Part shown: positions 53,291-60,811 of the stretch, in pieces
Position numbering within the stretch: the stretch's first letter is position 1
Layout: every line of letters starts with the position of its first letter
NCBI GenBank assembly: GCA_964393605.1
Contig: CAYMUL010000005.1
Span: forward strand, 1-64,000
Direction of reading: 5' to 3'
Source: CAYMUL01 sp964393605
GTDB taxonomy: Bacteria; Bacteroidota; Ignavibacteria; Ignavibacteriales; Ignavibacteriaceae
Length of the DNA: 64,000 nt
Notes under the pieces: generated by a model
Database searches by the model: none
Told to the model about the DNA's origin: nothing
What the model saw: the letters and a program-made list of their open reading frames with translations, nothing else
Made by a program: the position numbers and the translations under genes

Positions 53291-53365
53291 CTATAATATT
53301 TCAAGGGCGAGTTGATGGCTCTTTGTCCAGATTATTAAATCCTTAAAACTTTTTGTTGAATTCAC
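53291..53365 (-). pseudogene. N-terminal fragment of a four-helix-bundle gene
   Basis: From GTG at 53365 the frame reads NSTKSFKDLIIWTKSHQLAL, EIL and then TAG at 53291, matching TFKDLIVWQKSHQLTLEIYK of the intact protein at 49210. The DUF4258/YgiT pair follows immediately, and the lost C-terminus is at 52507-52640. Confidence 0.8.
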
Positions 53366-53371
53366 ATCTTA

Positions 53372-53590
53372 TATTACTGAACGCCAAGCTGTGGTTGGTA
53401 AACTGTCCTCTGTTCTCCGGCTCACAGGTACAAGCGTTCGGCGGTCAGCTTTCAGCGGTCAGATTTTTAGTAAATGAGTACAATAGTTTTGAAACTTCTT
53501 CTGTTAATTCTTCATTATTTTTAGACAAATAGCTAAAACTATTGGTTATGGTATGTATTGTTTTATTTGAATCTCACTATGCAATTAACT
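53372..53590. repeat. 220-bp direct repeat (copy B) carrying a four-helix-bundle C-terminus
   Basis: Near-identical to 52433-52652, offset about 939 bp. Contains CTCTGTTCTCCGGCTCACAG, CAAGCGTTCGGCGG and a minus-strand SKNNEELTEEVSKLLYSFTK ending at 53445. The second DUF4258/YgiT pair lies on its other side, so each pair is followed by the same repeat. Confidence 0.83.
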
Positions 53591-53799
53591 GAACGCCAAC
53601 CTGCGGTTGGTAAACTGTACGCTGACTGCGGATTACTGACTTCTGACCTCTCTCTTCTGATTTCTCATCTTCCAATCCTCCCCCCAGAGGGACAGGCATT
53701 TTCCCAACTTCATTTGCTACTGGACTGCCTGCTGGCTACTGCCGACTGTGGACTACCGACTGTACGCTGATTTCCGATCACTGATTTCAGATATTTACT
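53591..53799. repeat. GACTGTG/GACTGCC and TTCTGAC heptamer runs
   Basis: Runs of GCTGACT, GACTTCTGACCTC and GACTGTGGACTACCGACTG fill the spacer up to the stop of the next YgiT-type gene. No gene is visible. Confidence 0.7.
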
Positions 53800-54036
53800 T
53801 TAAGCTACTTTAGGGCGCAAAACTTTGCCGATGTTTTCGAAGGGAATTTCTTTCTTCTCAATTTTTTCTTTGATAGATTCAAGTTGTTGAATAGTTTTAC
53901 GATCGTAATACCTTTCACCGCAATTATTACAGACTAATACCTCTGTGTTTACCAGTATGATATCATTGTCAAACTTAATTTCTTCATCAACTTTCTTTAA
54001 TTTAATATCTTCGCTTTTACAAATAATACATTTCAT
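53800..54036 (-). CDS. YgiT-type zinc-finger protein, putative antitoxin (second pair)
   Basis: 78 residues. MKCIICKSEDIKLKKVDEEI with CxxC, then LVCNNCGERYYDRKTIQQLE with the second CxxC. Strong AAAGGAGG five bases before the ATG. Only distantly similar to 52756-52980, so the two pairs did not arise by recent duplication even though their flanks did. Confidence 0.87.
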   Translation of the reverse strand: MKCIICKSEDIKLKKVDEEIKFDNDIILVNTEVLVCNNCGERYYDRKTIQQLESIKEKIEKKEIPFENIGKVLRPKVA

Positions 54037-54349
54037 GTTTTCCTCCTTTCGAAATCAACCCATTTTTAGGGTCAGGTTCATAAACTGTAACAATAATAAC
54101 AATATCTTCTTCATTCGAATAAGCACTTACAATATGCAACGGTCTATTCATTTTGGATTTACCGTATATAAGACAACTTGGGTAAGGGTCATCATCCAAA
54201 TATTCATTTATAATTTTACCGGAAATTACCGCTTGAGCTACTTCCTCTTCTTTAATTATTCCGGATTCTTCAGTTTCCATCTTGGTTTTTGCGTGCTTAG
54301 AATATAAAACTTCGTTTTGATGAAAACAGTTTTGAATTTCTTTTAACAT
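54017..54349 (-). CDS. DUF4258 protein, putative toxin (second pair)
   Basis: 110 residues. YSKHAKTKMETEESGIIKEE, DDPYPSCLIYGKSKMNRPLH, IVTVYEPDPKNW-like end (VYEPDPKNGL). Overlaps the YgiT-type gene by 20 bp. Same architecture as the pair at 52756-53273. Confidence 0.85.
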   Translation of the reverse strand: MLKEIQNCFHQNEVLYSKHAKTKMETEESGIIKEEEVAQAVISGKIINEYLDDDPYPSCLIYGKSKMNRPLHIVSAYSNEEDIVIIVTVYEPDPKNGLISKGGKHEMYYL

Positions 54350-54399
54350 CCTCAGTGCATTTAGTTCTTAATGTAAGGATTATTTTAGATTTTCATAAT

Positions 54400-54587
54400 A
54401 CCATTTTCAGTTTTCAATCGGAGACTGCCGACTGTGGACTGCCAACTGACCTCCGACTTCTGATTTTTGACCTCTGACCTCTTCTCACTACCGACTGCCA
54501 ACTGTGGACTGTGGCTTGTAAACTTAAGTCCGATTTGGGAATTTCAATGATAATCGTCACCTTCTTCTCATAAGCAAATTTGTGTCG
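54400..54587. repeat. Mixed heptamer array
   Basis: From 54422: GACTGCC-GACTGTG, then AACTGAC-CTCCGAC, TTCTGAT-TTTTGAC and CTCTGAC follow one another while keeping the 7-bp phase, so two sequence families merge in one array. No gene is visible. Confidence 0.8.
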
Positions 54588-55286
54588 TTATCCGGCAATT
54601 GAATTTCGCCGCCCGTGCAGAATATCATTCGCAATAATATTCAATTCATTTTTAAACTGACTACGATCGGGTTGTTTGACCCATTTAATTACTTTTATTT
54701 TATCACTCGGGAAAGTTGTCAGAATTTCGTAGATCGAAATAGGATCGATACCGGCTTCCTTATTTTTAGCTTCGGAAAGAATTTCTTTGAAATCACAGTC
54801 ATAATTTTTGCAAATGAACCAGAGGTCAGCTACATCCTTGGGTTCAAATCTGTATAAAGCTGAAAACTTATTTGACAAAATATTTCTTAGACTGTCAATT
54901 TTTCCAAGTAGGCTATCAAATTCAAAACCTCCGTAATGTGGTGCGACATCATTCACAAAATCTATTTTTAAATTGATTTTATTTTTTGAAACGAAAATCT
55001 GCATAAAGTCACGCATGAGTTTTATGCTTTGCTTATCAACTACAATTTCAAATTTATCTTGCGAGTCGATTAATTTATTATGGATAAGACTGCAATACTT
55101 TTGAAATTGGTCGTCGCTGTTCACAAAAAGATCAAGATCATCGGAATATCTATGGTTAAAATAATAACGGCTAAGCGGCGTACCACCTGTTAGATAAAAG
55201 GGTATATCTAATTCTTTTAATATACTCAGCATCCCATCCTGAAAGGGATAGAGGCTCTTCAAATAAAATTCGTCTAATTCGTTCAT
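54588..55286 (-). CDS. AbiEii-type nucleotidyltransferase
   Basis: 232 residues. FYLTGGTPLSRYYFNHRYSD, then DLDLFVNS gives the GG...hR-SDDLDLF nucleotidyltransferase site; KINLKIDFVND holds the third acidic residue; later FEPKDVADLWFICKNY. Members act as the toxin in AbiE-type phage-defence or toxin-antitoxin pairs. It overlaps the upstream gene by 116 bp, which is large; a start at Met19 would reduce this but cut the conserved beginning. Confidence 0.83.
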   Translation of the reverse strand: MNELDEFYLKSLYPFQDGMLSILKELDIPFYLTGGTPLSRYYFNHRYSDDLDLFVNSDDQFQKYCSLIHNKLIDSQDKFEIVVDKQSIKLMRDFMQIFVSKNKINLKIDFVNDVAPHYGGFEFDSLLGKIDSLRNILSNKFSALYRFEPKDVADLWFICKNYDCDFKEILSEAKNKEAGIDPISIYEILTTFPSDKIKVIKWVKQPDRSQFKNELNIIANDILHGRRNSIAG

Positions 55287-55542
55287 ATTTATCCTTAAGC
55301 TCTTTGCTTCTTAATCCACTAATTGCATCGTTGGTAAGATGCACTTTTAATAAATCAACTCCCATTAAATCAAGCAGGTCATACCAGTTCAGCCTTTCGA
55401 GCATACGGTTAAACACCATTCTAAATTCATATTCATCAACAGAATTATATTCTTTGTTGATTATTTTGTCTAATGGCAGAGAGCTGGTATCGTAATCCCA
55501 GAAAATTGTTTTTAATAATTTTTTCTTTTCTTCGTATGTCAT
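55171..55542 (-). CDS. Partner protein of the AbiEii-type gene (unnamed family)
   Basis: 123 residues, mostly helical. FWDYDTSSLPLDKIINKEYN, FNRMLERLNWYDLLDLMGVD and ISGLRSKELKDKYERIRRIL resemble a small family that stands before AbiEii-like genes and may be the antitoxin. The last 35 residues overlap the start of the next gene and may be an extension caused by loss of the original stop. Confidence 0.65.
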   Translation of the reverse strand: MTYEEKKKLLKTIFWDYDTSSLPLDKIINKEYNSVDEYEFRMVFNRMLERLNWYDLLDLMGVDLLKVHLTNDAISGLRSKELKDKYERIRRILFEEPLSLSGWDAEYIKRIRYTLLSNRWYAA

Positions 55543-55619
55543 AATTAGATTGCCCCGCAGTGCGATGAAAATAAAGATGTTAAATTATGCCGAAGGCAGT
55601 CGTGCGGGAAAAATGATAA

Positions 55620-56290
55620 ATTTATAATGATAAAGGAAAAGTGATAAAGGATAAATTAGAAATGATAAAAATAAATTTTAGGGTTCGTGGAGCGGAATAA
55701 ATTAAAAATTAAAAAGTCTAAATTAAAAAATTCGTGTTGCGCGTATATTCAGACATCTTCGCCGCGAACTTTGTGATTAGCTTTGCGCACTTGGCGGTTT
55801 GTTCTCTTTTTAACCGCGAAGAACGCTAAGGGACGTAAAGAATTTTCATATGAAAATACTATGGAAAGCACTGCTCAATAATATTTTTTCTTCGTGCCTT
55901 AGTGACGTTGTGGCAAAAAAAAATTTACTGCAAGAACTTTGAACAATAAACATTCGTGGTTGATTGGTTCAAAATAAATTAAAAATTAAAAAGTCTAAAT
56001 TAAAAAATTCGTGTTGCGCGTATATTCAGACATCTTCGCCGCGAACTTTGCGATTATCTTTGCGCGCTTGGCGGTTAGATTTCTTTTTAACCGCGAAGAA
56101 CGCTAAGGGACGCTTAGAATTTTCAAATGTTGGTTTCAAATAACTTTACTTTGGAATGCGCTGCTCAATAATATTTTTTCTTCGTGTCTTAGTGACTTTG
56201 TGGCAAAAAAAAATTTCAGTACAAAAAAACTTTGAACTCCGCACTGAGAACTGCGAACCCCGAACTTCACTCCCGAACACAGCTTCGCCA
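55620..56290. repeat. Interspersed repeat blocks, copies 3 and 4
   Basis: Two consecutive copies (about 55735-55960 and 56010-56280) of the block seen at 49700 and 52160: GTGTTGCGCGTATATTCAGAC, GCGAACTTTG(C/T)GATTA, AACCGCGAAGAACGCTAAGG, GCTGCTCAATAATATTTTTT and CTTCGTG. Preceded by GATAAAGGATAAATT and AATTAAAAAGTC repeats. Confidence 0.87.
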
Positions 56291-56299
56291 CGTCACTCA

Positions 56300-56810
56300 C
56301 ATGAGTAAAAAAAATTTTTATTTGAATGTCAAATATAGTATTGCAAAAAAAATTGGAAAGTACTTTTCTTTTAACATAGGATTAAATTTATTTTAATTTG
56401 TGATTTATCTACCAGAGGAGAACTATTCCGCTGTTATGCAACGGGAATGGAATGATTAATTCGTTTATCATCTCGAGTTGATCTTTAAATTTAAAATCCT
56501 CGTCAAACCAGGCACGGGTATAAATTTTTTCTTCACCGGCAATAAAGCTACTACTATCTCTGAAAAAATCCGATGCACAAGAAAGCTCGCTCAAATTTTA
56601 GCAAAAGGAATTGACTCTATATCTTTTTTATCATCATATCTCCCACTAGGACTTAAGCATCTCTTCAGTGTTAATCCTTATCACTAGCGAATTCACAAAT
56701 TGATACCATGGTAATAAATTTCAATATCCCCAATATCGATCATTAATACTTTCTTATTTATTGTCATCCCGGATTTTTTTTCGAAATGCCAAACCACAGA
56801 GGAATCTTCA
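56300..56810. other. Spacer without a supported gene
   Basis: Short frames occur on both strands (61 residues minus at 56409-56594, 69 residues plus at 56478-56687), overlapping each other. The minus one contains EKIYTRAWFDEDFKFKDQLE, which I do not recognise; it may be a remnant. No repeats or RNA genes are visible. Confidence 0.4.
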
Positions 56811-57245
56811 TTTTTAATTTGTAATTTTTAATTCTTCAAAGAAATGCCACAACGGCACAAAGGCACAACGCAGCACAAACATAATTATTTTTCCAACTCA
56901 CCATTCACCATTCTCCATTCTCAATTCCTCTTCTTACACTTACACTTACACTTAATCTTATTTATCTCCCGAAGGGAGAATCTTTATCTTTATCTTTCTC
57001 TGCTTTGCCCAAGCAACCATCTGCTTTTTTTAACCGCAAAGTTCGTCAAGCAACGCAAAGGAATTTTTGATTCACAATTCTCCATTATCAATTGTCCATT
57101 CTCAATTATCAATTGTCGATTCATTACTTTTCATTTTTAATTCGTAATTTTTAATTCTTCAAAGAAATGCCACAACGGCTCAAAGGCACAACGCAGCACA
57201 AACATAATTATTTTTCCAACTCACCATTCACCATTCTCAATTATC
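56811..57245. repeat. Direct repeat of about 110 bp with CCATTCT and CAATTGT heptamers between
   Basis: The block TTCAAAGAAATGCCACAACG ... GCACAACGCAGCACAAACAT ... CCAACTCACCATTCACCATT occurs at 56811-56930 and 57131-57245. Between them at 57063-57120 are eight heptamers alternating TTATCAA, TTGTCCA, TTCTCAA. A CAATTAT/CAATTGT run ends just before the NusG-like gene. Confidence 0.87.
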
Positions 57246-57257
57246 AACTATCAATTG

Positions 57258-57782
57258 TCAATTGTCAATTCTCTCCCCCACCACTTCCACTTTAACATCG
57301 TCTGTCAAATGCGCCACTGCAGTGCGATTAAGAATTTCAATCGAGACTGCCAGACTTTTTTTATTTTCGATTTTGATGATAGTTCCTTCTACACCTGCAA
57401 AAGGACCTTCAAGAATTCTGACTTTTCTCCCCGGCGCAATTCCATCCATTACAAAATAGTCAAACTGTTCCTGTATAAAATTTTTCAGATTATTTATTTG
57501 CTCTTCAGGAATGCGAAACGGCCTCCCCCTTTCGGAGATGCAACGAACAATCGAATCGGTTTCAAGTGCCGCTAATCTTTCCAACTCATCGGCAAAAATA
57601 AAGATATAACTTCTGAGGAGTGGTTCGGTAACCTTTTTCTTTCGGTCGCTCCATTTTTTCATGCGCGTTACGGTTGGCAAATAATATTCTACTTGAGCAA
57701 CCAGCAGTTCACCGGCGGCTTTAAATTCATGTCGCGGTTTTGTGTAAAGTGCGTACCAATGACGTGAACGATTTTTTCCCAT
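57258..57782 (-). CDS. NusG paralogue, UpxY/RfaH-type transcription antiterminator
   Basis: 174 residues. N-terminal NGN domain (HWYALYTKPRHEFKAAGELL, LPTVTRMKKWSDRKKKV, LLRSYIFIFADELERL) and C-terminal KOW (GRKVRILEGPFAGVEGTIIK). In Bacteroidota such proteins are encoded at the head of capsule operons and let RNA polymerase read through them. Its position in front of the minus-strand glycan region fits this role. The last codons lie in the CAATTGT repeat zone. Confidence 0.9.
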   Translation of the reverse strand: MGKNRSRHWYALYTKPRHEFKAAGELLVAQVEYYLPTVTRMKKWSDRKKKVTEPLLRSYIFIFADELERLAALETDSIVRCISERGRPFRIPEEQINNLKNFIQEQFDYFVMDGIAPGRKVRILEGPFAGVEGTIIKIENKKSLAVSIEILNRTAVAHLTDDVKVEVVGERIDN

Positions 57783-57796
57783 CGCTAATTGTGTAC

Positions 57797-58777
57797 TTAG
57801 TTTTTGTTAAGAGAGTTGCTACAATTGAAAAGTACTTCAAGTACGCGTATAGCTTCTTCACCGTTCGAGAGGGGTTCTCTTCTTTCAAGAATAGAATTAA
57901 AAAATTCCATTTGCTCATTCTTCAAAGGTTGGTATGAATCGATTTGAATTGGCTGAAATCCTGCATCAAATTTTTCAATTTTTCCTTCTTTGTTTGTGAA
58001 GCCTTTCGAGTAAAGTTTTAATTTGTCCGAAGGAAGGCTATCTTCAAACACATACATTCCTTTCTCGCCAATGACAACCATCCTTTGTTCTTTGAAAGGA
58101 TTCAACCAGCTTACAAAAATGTGTGCATGAATTCCGTTTTCCATAGTGAGATAAGTGATTGTAGTATCTTCAACATTCGGTTGAACTATTGCAGAGCCGT
58201 TCGCCGAAATCTTTACCGGAAATGAATTCGTCAAATATAAAATTACCGAGATATCATGCGGCGCAAAACTCCACAAAATATTTTCTTCGCTTCTGATTGC
58301 GCCGAGATTCAAACGGTTGCTGTAAATGTACTGCAACTGCCCGATTTCCCCCGCATCAATCCCCGCTTTCATCCGCTTCACTGCGGGATGATAAAGTAAA
58401 ACATGTCCCACCATTAATTTAAGTTTTTGTTCGCTGGCAATTTTTTTTAATTCAATTGCATCTTCAAGATTTAGAGTAATCGGTTTTTCTACGAGACAGT
58501 TTTTCTTTTGTAAAAGAAGTTCTTTCGCAAGTTTGAAATGAGTCTCCGCAGGGGTAGCAATTATTGCCGCATCATAGTTTTTGTTTGCAATAGCAGAATT
58601 TATATCAGTTGAAAAACCGATACGATCCGAGATTTGATATATTTTTTCAAATGCATCAGGATTAGGATCAACCACAAGAATATTTTCATGCGGAAGAATT
58701 GCTGATGCGGTTTTCACATGATTGATTCCCCATCTCCCCGCACCGAAGATGAGTAATTTAATTTCGCTCAGTTCCAT
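57797..58777 (-). CDS. wbpB: Gfo/Idh/MocA oxidoreductase (WbpB-like)
   Basis: 326 residues from MELSEIKLLIFGAGRWGINH; the longer frame to 58834 would overlap the dehydrogenase gene. Rossmann site FGAGRWG, IIATPAETHFKLAKELL, catalytic VEKPITL and GHVLLYHPAVKRMK. Paired with a WbpA-like gene eight bases upstream, it likely oxidises C3 of UDP-GlcNAcA, as WbpB does. Ends 15 bp before the NusG-like gene. Confidence 0.83.
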   Translation of the reverse strand: MELSEIKLLIFGAGRWGINHVKTASAILPHENILVVDPNPDAFEKIYQISDRIGFSTDINSAIANKNYDAAIIATPAETHFKLAKELLLQKKNCLVEKPITLNLEDAIELKKIASEQKLKLMVGHVLLYHPAVKRMKAGIDAGEIGQLQYIYSNRLNLGAIRSEENILWSFAPHDISVILYLTNSFPVKISANGSAIVQPNVEDTTITYLTMENGIHAHIFVSWLNPFKEQRMVVIGEKGMYVFEDSLPSDKLKLYSKGFTNKEGKIEKFDAGFQPIQIDSYQPLKNEQMEFFNSILERREPLSNGEEAIRVLEVLFNCSNSLNKN

Positions 58778-58784
58778 TTTATTT

Positions 58785-60116
58785 TTAGCCTTTAAAGACT
58801 TTGCCGTTTTTAATTCCCAATTTGTCAAAAGCATTTCGAGTATCGAGAATCACATTCGCGTGCCGATGAATAAAGGTATAATCGTAATCATCATGTTCCG
58901 TGCTGAGAAGAACGAGATCATATTTTTTCAAATTGTCCTGCGTTATTTCTACTGACTTCATTTCAAAATTATATTTTCTTGTTTGGGGAAGAACCGGCAC
59001 GTAAGGATCGTTGTAATCAACTTCAGCACCTTTCTCTCGCAAGATTTCAATCAGCTTTAATGATGGTGATTCACGCATATCGTCTATATTCTTTTTATAT
59101 GCCGCACCGAGAATTAAAACTTTGGAGCCGCGAATTGCTTTGCCGAATTCATTCAACACTTCCATCGCGCGATGCACAACGTAGTAAGGTTGATATGTAT
59201 TAATTTCTCCGGCTAACTCAATGAACTTTGTATTCACTTCAAACTCCCGCGCCTTCCATGTAAGGTAGAAAGGATCAATCGGAATGCAATGCCCGCCTAA
59301 ACCGGGACCGGGATAAAATGCTTGATAACCGAACGGCTTTGTTTTCGCCGCGTTAATCACTTCCCAAATATCAATGTCCATCTTGTGAAGAACCATTTTT
59401 AATTCGTTCACCAGCGCGATGTTCACTGCTCGATAAATATTTTCCAAAAGTTTTGTCGCTTCCGCCGCTTTTGGTGAACTTACCGGAACAGTTTTAACAA
59501 TAATTTGATCGTACATTTTTTTTGCAACTTCGAGACATGATTCGGTAACGCCGCCAACCACTTTCGGAATTGTTGCTGTGGAAAAATCTGGATTGTTCGG
59601 GTCTTCTCTTTCAGGGCTGAATGCAAGAAAGAAATCTTCGCCGACTTTCATTCCTTCATTTCTTCCCGAAGAAAAAAGTGGAAGTAATATTTCTTCCGTT
59701 GTACCGGGATATGTAGAAGATTCTAAAACAACGAGTTGCCCTTTCTTCAAATATTTAGATACTTCAAGTCCTGAATTTTCGATGTAAGAGATATCGGGTT
59801 CGCGGTGTTCATCAAGCGGAGTTGGAACGCAAATAATAATTGCATCTACTTCCGCTAATCGTGAAAAATCTGATGTTGCTGTAAATAATTTATTATCGAC
59901 TGCCGATTTTATTCTTTCCGATTTAATATGCTTGATATAGCTCTGCCCCGAATTTAGTAGCGGAATTTTTCTCCCATCAACATCAAAACCAATAACATTT
60001 ATTTTTTTCGAAACGAATTCAAGTCCGAGTGGCAAGCCGACATATCCTAACCCGATGATTCCAATTTTAATAGTATTATTTTCTATTTTATTAAGGAAGG
60101 ATTTTTTAAAGTTCAT
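58785..60116 (-). CDS. wbpA: UDP-N-acetylglucosamine 6-dehydrogenase (WbpA-like)
   Basis: 443 residues from MNFKKSFLNKIENNTIKIGI; the frame extends to 60167, but relatives start about 20 residues before the Rossmann motif. IGLGYVGLPLGLEFV, CVPTPLDEHREPDISYI, LESSTYPGTTEE, SPEREDPNNPDFSTATIPKV, catalytic Cys in GPGLGGHCIPIDPFYLTWKA, and ILGAAYKKNIDDMRESPS. The match to Pseudomonas WbpA is close along its whole length. It makes UDP-GlcNAcA, the first step of the diaminouronic acid pathway. Probable first gene of the minus-strand glycan transcription unit. Confidence 0.88.
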   Translation of the reverse strand: MNFKKSFLNKIENNTIKIGIIGLGYVGLPLGLEFVSKKINVIGFDVDGRKIPLLNSGQSYIKHIKSERIKSAVDNKLFTATSDFSRLAEVDAIIICVPTPLDEHREPDISYIENSGLEVSKYLKKGQLVVLESSTYPGTTEEILLPLFSSGRNEGMKVGEDFFLAFSPEREDPNNPDFSTATIPKVVGGVTESCLEVAKKMYDQIIVKTVPVSSPKAAEATKLLENIYRAVNIALVNELKMVLHKMDIDIWEVINAAKTKPFGYQAFYPGPGLGGHCIPIDPFYLTWKAREFEVNTKFIELAGEINTYQPYYVVHRAMEVLNEFGKAIRGSKVLILGAAYKKNIDDMRESPSLKLIEILREKGAEVDYNDPYVPVLPQTRKYNFEMKSVEITQDNLKKYDLVLLSTEHDDYDYTFIHRHANVILDTRNAFDKLGIKNGKVFKG

Positions 60117-60287
60117 AGTTCTTTCTATTAGCTCATTATAAAATTTGATTGGTACATTCACATCCATCTATCGCTGAAATTTTTATCAAAAAACTGAAAT
60201 GAAAATTCAAGAAGAGTGTGCGGAAATGTATCATTAGTTAGTATTCACCTCTCTCACGCTAAAAAAAATCTTCGTAAAATTGCTTTG
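60117..60287. promoter_or_regulatory. Likely promoter-bearing spacer upstream of the WbpA-like gene
   Basis: The 170 bp between the tRNA gene and the WbpA-like start contain no gene and would hold the promoter of the minus-strand glycan unit. No clear promoter motif could be defined by eye. Confidence 0.3.
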
Positions 60288-60360
60288 AGCTGGCGACCGG
60301 ACTTGAACCGGTGACCTGCTGATTACAAGTCAGCTGCTCTACCAACTGAGCTACGCCAGC
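60288..60360 (-). tRNA. tRNA-Thr (anticodon UGU)
   Basis: The minus strand folds as a full cloverleaf: acceptor GCTGGCG/CGCCAGC, D-arm GCTCAGTTGGTAGAGC, anticodon stem GCTGA/TCAGC with loop CTTGTAA (anticodon TGT), T-arm ACCGGTTCAAGTCCGGT. U discriminator, no encoded CCA. tRNA genes are common integration points, but no integrase or attachment duplication is visible next to it. Confidence 0.95.
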
Positions 60361-60493
60361 ATCTAAGAATTAATCTTACAGCAATTTTTCAAATAAGCGT
60401 TGCAAATTTACTCCATGAAGTTTCTTTTCACAACAAATTGAACCAAAAAAAATATTGGAGTAAATTGCAGTTGTTTATATCACAAATAATCTT

Positions 60494-60811
60494 ATGAAAC
60501 CGTTAAAACTCAAAATTGATAAAGAATACTTAAAAATAATATGGAGCGATAAGCGCGAGGATGAGATATCGCTGAGAATACTGCGAGATGAATGCCCATG
60601 CGCAGGATGCAAAGGTGAAACTATTTTATGGAAAAAATTCGAACCGCTCGAAGAGCATGATAAAGATGCTGACGGACGGTACAACATCGCCGCGATGACT
60701 ACAGTCGGTGGATATGCTGTGCAGGTCGCATGGAAAGATGGGCACGATACCGGAATCTATTCGTGGGAATATTTGCGTAACTTATCGGGCAATGGAGAAT
60801 CACAATTATGA
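60494..60811 (+). CDS. DUF971 (gamma-butyrobetaine hydroxylase N-terminal-like) protein
   Basis: 105 residues. YLKIIWSDKREDEISLRILR, DECPCAGCKGET with cysteines, and GGYAVQVAWKDGHDTGIYSW are typical of the stand-alone DUF971 domain, often found near Fe-S or housekeeping genes; function unsettled. Overlaps the methyltransferase start by four bases (ATGA). Confidence 0.9.
   Translation: MKPLKLKIDKEYLKIIWSDKREDEISLRILRDECPCAGCKGETILWKKFEPLEEHDKDADGRYNIAAMTTVGGYAVQVAWKDGHDTGIYSWEYLRNLSGNGESQL

Noticed and set aside
56844..57140. 98-residue plus-strand frame
   Set aside because: Encoded by CATTCT and CAATTGT repeats, low complexity.
60288..60360. tRNA-Thr as an integration site of an island
   Set aside because: No integrase gene and no duplicate of the tRNA 3' end was found in the window.
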